The notes below the pieces were generated by a model. It saw only the letters and a list, made by a program, of their open reading frames with translations. It did not search any database and was not told the DNA's origin. Source: Prochlorococcus sp. AG-347-L19 (lineage in GTDB: Bacteria > Cyanobacteriota > Cyanobacteriia > PCC-6307 > Cyanobiaceae). From it: a stretch of DNA of 58,719 bases. A program made the position numbers and the translations under genes. The stretch is from the NCBI GenBank assembly GCA_003278895.1, contig QCCO01000004.1:1-58719 (forward strand), given 5' to 3'. Positions 54,603 to 58,719 of the stretch are shown here, one piece after another (position 1 is the stretch's first letter; every line of letters starts with the position of its first letter).

Positions 54603-56583
54603 TGTCCCATGGATCTTCGTCTCTAGAGTTACCATACCGTGAATTTCTATAATTTCTATTTATTTGATTATCCCAAGGATCATCATCCCAATAATCATCT
54701 GAAAAAAGTTCATCCTTTAATGATCCAAATGTATTTTTAATGCTCTGTAAGGGATTATTATCAGTTTTCTTTTCTGCTGCAAATTTTCTGTTTAAGCCGA
54801 ATAATGCTTCTTGTAGAGCGCTTACTGAAATTTCTAATTCCTGAGGATCATCGTCGTCAATATATTCTTCAACATCTTGAATGGCTAATTCAACAGCTCT
54901 TTGCTGTCTTTCGGCACCATAAGGACCAAATTCCAATGAAGCATCCCTAAGTCTTCTCTCAGCTTGGGCAATAAGAGTTAGGGCATTATTTTTTCTATCT
55001 ATTACAGATCTTCTCTTCCTATCTTCATTAGCTTTTGCTTTAGCTTCTTCAATTATGGAATTTATTTCTTTTTCATTTAAATTAGAACCTCCAGAAATTG
55101 TAACTGTTTGCTTTCTTCCTGTTGTTCTATCAGTTGCACTTACTTCTAAAAGACCATTAGCATCAATATCAAAAGCTACCTGTACTTGAGGTATTCCTCT
55201 TGGAGCAGGAGGTATTCCTGATAGTCTAAATTTTCCTAGTGATTTATTTTCAATAGCTAAAGGCCTTTCCCCCTGCCGTACTTGAACAACCACTGATGAT
55301 TGATTAGCTTCAGAAGTACTAAAAACATCAGATTGTCGAACGGGTATTGGTGTATTACGAGGAATAAGTACCTTCATAAGACCACCTATAGTTTCTAAAC
55401 CTAAAGATAAGGGAGTAACGTCATTTAGGAGTAAATCTTGTAAATCACCATTAATAATTCCAGATTGTATTGCAGCTCCTACCGCTACGACTTCATCAGG
55501 ATTAACAGATTGACAAGGATCATTTGGTACAAGAGTCTTTACTAATTGTTGAACCATTGGGATTCTTGTGCTGCCACCTACAAGCACCACCTCATCAATA
55601 TCTTCTGCGTTCCATCCAGAATCATCTAATGCTATTTGCACAGGCTCTAATAATCTATCTAGTAAATCTTGCGATAATGATTCAAATATTTTTCTATCTA
55701 AGGTTTCTTCAATATGTAGGGGCCCTTCTTTATTTGTTGTAATAAATGGCAAAGATATTTTTGTTTTTTGCAATCCTGACAATTCACATTTAGCCTTTTC
55801 AGCTGCCTCAGTTAATCTCTGTAAAGCTTGTCTATCCCTCCTTAGATCAATATCATGTTTAGTAAGAAATTTTGCTGCAAGCCAATCAACTATTTTCGAA
55901 TCAAAATTGTTTCCTCCTAGCTGTGTATCACCACAAGTAGCCTTAACATCAAACACACCGTTAGAAATTTTCAATAAGGAAACATCAAATGTTCCTCCTC
56001 CTAAATCAAAAACCAAAACATTATTAGAAGAACTTTTTTCAAAACCATAAGCTAAAGCTGCAGCAGTAGGTTCATTTAGAATTCTATCTACTTTAATACC
56101 AGCTAATATTGCAGAATCCTTTGTAGCTTGTCTTTGAGATTCATTAAAGTAAGCAGGGACAGTAATTACTGCAGAATCAACAGTATCTCCAAGATATGTT
56201 TCAGCATCATTAATTAATTTTCTAATCAATGAGCTCACTAATTCTTCTGGTGCATACTCTCTTTCTGTATTTGGACTAAGAACCCTAACGCTACCATTAG
56301 TATTAGCCTTCACATTATAAGGAACGGAAATACTATTCTCATCTAATTCATCCCAGTCACTACCAATAAATCTTTTTAGGTTATAGAAGGTATTTTTAGG
56401 ATTTAGAACAAGCTGCCTTCTTGCTTGCTCTCCTATTACTATTTCCTTATCTTTTGTAAATCCAACAATTGAAGGTGTAGTTCTGGAGCCCTCAGAATTT
56501 GCAATAACAATTGGACGACCAGCTTCTATAACTCCGACAACAGAGTTAGTAGTACCTAAATCAATTCCAACTATTTGCCCCAT
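54586..56583 (-). CDS. dnaK: Hsp70 chaperone DnaK (cyanobacterial DnaK1-like)
   Basis: The 665-residue Hsp70 has the nucleotide-binding motifs [28 protein letters not shown] and [13 protein letters not shown], and a substrate-binding domain. The C-terminus lacks the usual EEVDD-like end; instead a tail of about 35 residues is Asp/Trp/Asn-rich with two DPWDN motifs. Dissimilar ends are usual among the several DnaK paralogues of cyanobacteria; the non-standard tail suggests DnaK1, but that subtype is inference. The dnaJ start overlaps its last bases. Confidence 0.94.
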   Translation of the reverse strand: MGQIVGIDLGTTNSVVGVIEAGRPIVIANSEGSRTTPSIVGFTKDKEIVIGEQARRQLVLNPKNTFYNLKRFIGSDWDELDENSISVPYNVKANTNGSVRVLSPNTEREYAPEELVSSLIRKLINDAETYLGDTVDSAVITVPAYFNESQRQATKDSAILAGIKVDRILNEPTAAALAYGFEKSSSNNVLVFDLGGGTFDVSLLKISNGVFDVKATCGDTQLGGNNFDSKIVDWLAAKFLTKHDIDLRRDRQALQRLTEAAEKAKCELSGLQKTKISLPFITTNKEGPLHIEETLDRKIFESLSQDLLDRLLEPVQIALDDSGWNAEDIDEVVLVGGSTRIPMVQQLVKTLVPNDPCQSVNPDEVVAVGAAIQSGIINGDLQDLLLNDVTPLSLGLETIGGLMKVLIPRNTPIPVRQSDVFSTSEANQSSVVVQVRQGERPLAIENKSLGKFRLSGIPPAPRGIPQVQVAFDIDANGLLEVSATDRTTGRKQTVTISGGSNLNEKEINSIIEEAKAKANEDRKRRSVIDRKNNALTLIAQAERRLRDASLEFGPYGAERQQRAVELAIQDVEEYIDDDDPQELEISVSALQEALFGLNRKFAAEKKTDNNPLQSIKNTFGSLKDELFSDDYWDDDPWDNQINRNYRNSRYGNSRDEDPWDNDYFL

Positions 56584-56795
56584 GATTTTAGATTGCTAAA
56601 TTAAAGCAAAATTTACTAATAATTTAATTAATTTTTATCTTAGATATTTACATATAATAGTAAAAATCAAATATTTTCAACTTAATTTAAATAAATAAGA
56701 TTATTTATAACTTGCCAAAAAGTTTACTATCTATTTTAAAACATTCTTTTCAGACAAAGATTTGATGTATTTAACCAAAATAAACTAATATAAAA

Positions 56796-56882
56796 CGGAG
56801 AGAGAGGGATTCGAACCCTCGATAAAGTTGCCCCTATACAGCATTTCCAGTGCTGCGCCTTCAACCACTCGGCCACCTCTCC
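56796..56882 (-). tRNA. trnS: tRNA-Ser (anticodon GGA)
   Basis: The 87-nt class II tRNA on the minus strand has acceptor GGAGAGG/TCTCTCC (one G-U), D stem GCC/GGC, anticodon stem CAGCA/TGCTG around CTGGAAA with anticodon GGA, a long variable arm of about 18 nt and T stem GAGGG/CCCTC. The discriminator is G, as expected for Ser. The preceding 56584-56795 gap is AT-rich; no promoter was picked out with confidence. Confidence 0.95.
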
Positions 56883-56931
56883 CAAGATAACCATTTTAAC
56901 CTTTTATCAACCCATTTTAGAGGAAAGTTAT

Positions 56932-57306
56932 TTGAAAAAGACTTTCACAGTCACGATTAAAAATAAGGAAACCGGAAAGGTTTACCGAGAACAGGTTAAT
57001 AGTGATGATTACATACTTAAGGAATTTGAAAAGAAAGGCTTCAAACTTGCATTTTCATGTAGAAATGGTTGCTGTACAAGCTGTGCAGTTAAAATAATTT
57101 CTGGAAGTTTAAAACAACCTGAAGCCATGGGTGTATCTCAAGCCTTAAAAGATAAAGGTTATGCACTACTTTGCGTCGCTAAAGCGATTTCAGATCTTGA
57201 GGTAGAAACTACATATGAAGATGAAGTTTACGATTTACAATTTGGACAATATTTTGGGAGGGGTAATACAAGAGTTGCGCCACCTTGGGAATTTGAGGAA
57301 GATTAA
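56932..57306 (+). CDS. Plant-type 2Fe-2S ferredoxin
   Basis: The 124-residue ferredoxin has the cluster-binding cysteines in SCRNGCCTSC (C-x4-C-x2-C) and LLCVAK. An extra cysteine occurs beside the second ligand (position usually alanine). A C-terminal extension of about 25 residues (FGQYFGRGNTRVAPPWEFEED) is typical of this Prochlorococcus subtype and longer than photosynthetic PetF. It starts at TTG 56932 with AGGAAAG 4 bp upstream, a good ribosome binding site. Confidence 0.9.
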   Translation: MKKTFTVTIKNKETGKVYREQVNSDDYILKEFEKKGFKLAFSCRNGCCTSCAVKIISGSLKQPEAMGVSQALKDKGYALLCVAKAISDLEVETTYEDEVYDLQFGQYFGRGNTRVAPPWEFEED

Positions 57307-57311
57307 TTATC

Positions 57312-58160
57312 ATGTATGAATTAAATGAAATAGAGGAACTTGCAAATCAAGTAGACTTATCCATTTTGTATGAAATAGCCAAGTATTCCGCTCAAATTGG
57401 TAATGAAATTTTAAAAGTTAATTACAATAAAATTCAGAAAATATCATCAAAGGGTAGGAGGGGCGATCTTGTTACCAATGTAGATTTGGAAGTTGAAAAT
57501 AAAATAAAAGAATATTTATTAGAAGAGACACCAAACATATCTATAAATGCAGAGGAATCGGGTAAATTAACCAAATCTTCGGATTTAACGTGGTGTATAG
57601 ACCCATTAGATGGTACAACAAATTATTCCCATGGATATCCTTTTTTTGGGTCTTCTATTGGTCTTGTATATAAAAATAAGCCAATTATAGGCGCAATATC
57701 AGTACCTTATTTAAATGAATTATATTCAGCCTGTATAGGTTTAGGCTCATTCTGTAATGATAGTGAACTTAAAGTATCAAACCCCTCTAATCTATCTGAT
57801 AGTCTACTTGTAACAGGTTTCTCTTATGACAGATTTGAGACAGAGGATAATAATTATGCTGAATTTTGTTATTTAACTCATAAAACAAGAGGTGTTAGAA
57901 GAGGAGGTGCAGCAGCAGTTGATCTTGCATTTGTTGCGGCAGGCAAGGTAGATGGATATTGGGAAAGAGGATTAGAGGTATGGGACCTAGCGGCCGGTGC
58001 TATTATTGTTAAAGAAGCCGGAGGTATTATTTCTGATTATCCTTCAGGCGAATTTAATTTAAGTTCAGGAAGAATTTTAGCTTGTTCTCCCAGCCTTGAG
58101 AATGAATTAAAAAATGAACTAAATAAAGTCTCTCCATTTAAAAAAAATCTCTATACCTAA
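57312..58160 (+). CDS. Inositol monophosphatase-family phosphatase
   Basis: The 282-residue protein has the IMPase metal motifs: INAEESGKL (Glu-Glu), WCIDPLDGTTNYSHGYPFF and EVWDLAAGAIIVKEAGG. Cyanobacterial relatives act on inositol phosphate, histidinol phosphate or other small phosphates; proximity to hisZ is suggestive but not proof. It starts 5 bp after the ferredoxin gene and probably shares its transcript. Confidence 0.88.
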   Translation: MYELNEIEELANQVDLSILYEIAKYSAQIGNEILKVNYNKIQKISSKGRRGDLVTNVDLEVENKIKEYLLEETPNISINAEESGKLTKSSDLTWCIDPLDGTTNYSHGYPFFGSSIGLVYKNKPIIGAISVPYLNELYSACIGLGSFCNDSELKVSNPSNLSDSLLVTGFSYDRFETEDNNYAEFCYLTHKTRGVRRGGAAAVDLAFVAAGKVDGYWERGLEVWDLAAGAIIVKEAGGIISDYPSGEFNLSSGRILACSPSLENELKNELNKVSPFKKNLYT

Positions 58161-58178
58161 AATTAGTTAAATATTAAT

Positions 58179-58719
58179 ATGACAGATATAAAGGAAATTA
58201 AATTAGTCGATGTAAAAAATAACTCAAACATCATAAATAATCTAAATAGTATTTATAAACTATGGGGATATGAAGAGGTTTCACCCTCATTTATAAATAC
58301 TTTAGAGACCATAAAAGGCCGAGGCGTTATTGACGAAAATCAGGTTGTAGGAATAGTAAGTAATAATTCATTATGTCTTAGGCCAGAAATGACAACATCA
58401 ATTGTTAAATTGTCATCTACTAGATTAATAAATAAGAAAAGACCTATAAGGTTATTTACCAATGGAATGGTTTTTGATAAAAAACAAAATAATAAAAATT
58501 CATTTAAGTTACAAGAAAAATTGCAGAGTGGAATTGAATTAATTGGATATGATACAAATTACCCAGAAATTGAAGTTATTAATATTTTGTTTGATTCAAT
58601 CGATAATATTAATTTGAAGAACGGTTGCAATTTATTTCTACTAGTAAGCACTACAAAAATAATGGACTTGATCCTGAACAAATATAAAAATAATAATTTT
58701 GAAGAAATTAAAAAAAGTC
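58179..58719 (+). CDS. hisZ: ATP phosphoribosyltransferase regulatory subunit HisZ (partial)
   Basis: The reading frame opens with ATG 58179 and continues to the right edge, giving 180 codons without a stop. The translation resembles the class II aminoacyl-tRNA synthetase fold used by HisZ: NNLNSIYKLWGYEEVSPSFIN, CLRPEMTTSIVKL and GIELIGYD. HisZ pairs with a short HisG to start histidine synthesis. It follows the IMPase gene by 18 bp. Confidence 0.85.
   Translation, partial: MTDIKEIKLVDVKNNSNIINNLNSIYKLWGYEEVSPSFINTLETIKGRGVIDENQVVGIVSNNSLCLRPEMTTSIVKLSSTRLINKKRPIRLFTNGMVFDKKQNNKNSFKLQEKLQSGIELIGYDTNYPEIEVINILFDSIDNINLKNGCNLFLLVSTTKIMDLILNKYKNNNFEEIKKS

Noticed and set aside
55568..56050. 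160-residue plus-strand frame opposite dnaK
   Set aside because: It is antisense to the conserved nucleotide-binding domain of dnaK, shows no family resemblance and has no start signal.

Overview
The window is a compact, very AT-rich chromosomal segment from a picocyanobacterium, most likely a high-light-type Prochlorococcus. That assignment is inferred from base composition plus gene content. The content includes AcsF (chlorophyll cyclase), a Psb30/Ycf12-like photosystem II peptide, Ycf20, a CCB2/CCB4-type cytochrome b6f assembly factor, HemJ, a plant-type ferredoxin, cyanobacterial DUF families (DUF2996, DUF1651, DUF3110, DUF1995) and B12-related CobU, CobN and MetH. Two tRNAs (Met-CAT, Ser-GGA) are present. 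No insertion sequence, prophage, integrase or CRISPR array was seen.

Layout. 1-6768 (minus): partial tldD, acsF, DUF2996, a LapA-like membrane protein, an RNB/RNase R-like protein without catalytic residues, two half-size GDT1-type transporters and a cysteine-cluster protein. 6851-10862: psb30, a HAD hydrolase, ycf20, rpmF, an FtsH homologue whose zinc site is destroyed, and an unknown membrane protein. 10878-15630 is an accessory-looking stretch. It begins with a 2-Cys peroxiredoxin and continues with about a dozen proteins of 43-129 residues, a ribbon-helix-helix regulator flanked by palindromes, a decayed copy of the peroxiredoxin 5' end, a possible structured RNA and a periplasmic thioredoxin-like protein. 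15642-24636 is housekeeping: clpS, tRNA-Met, trmL, cobU, a CCB factor, lptC, metG, a compact active-looking RNB exonuclease, rpsR, rpmG and pheT. 24637-25413 holds a small orphan gene and three copies of a short palindromic repeat. 25414-28334: an RHH-J-domain fusion and small proteins, Ap4A phosphorylase-like and DUF2237 genes. 28344-58719 is dense core metabolism: metH, ilvE, cobN, PHP, hemJ, uvrC, flavin reductase, coaD, the dapF/desulfurase/DUF1995/dacB operon, leuS, pgi, purN, argC, ribBA, the dnaK-dnaJ-DUF3110-cyclophilin operon, tRNA-Ser, ferredoxin, IMPase and partial hisZ.

How the genes fit together. Tetrapyrrole and B12 chemistry recurs: AcsF and HemJ on the chlorophyll/haem branch, CobN and CobU in corrinoid synthesis, and MetH as a B12 consumer. 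Protein quality control recurs too (DnaK, DnaJ, cyclophilin, ClpS, FtsH-like), as does translation (three aminoacyl-tRNA synthetase genes, three ribosomal proteins, TrmL, two tRNAs).

The most unusual signals are two enzyme families that keep their fold but have lost catalytic residues (RNB at 3491-5713, FtsH at 8323-10077), the peroxiredoxin remnant in inverted orientation, the RHH gene with operator-like palindromes straddling its -10 box, the RHH-J fusion, and the short repeat family at 24.65-25.4 kb. No large undescribed defence or mobile system was seen.
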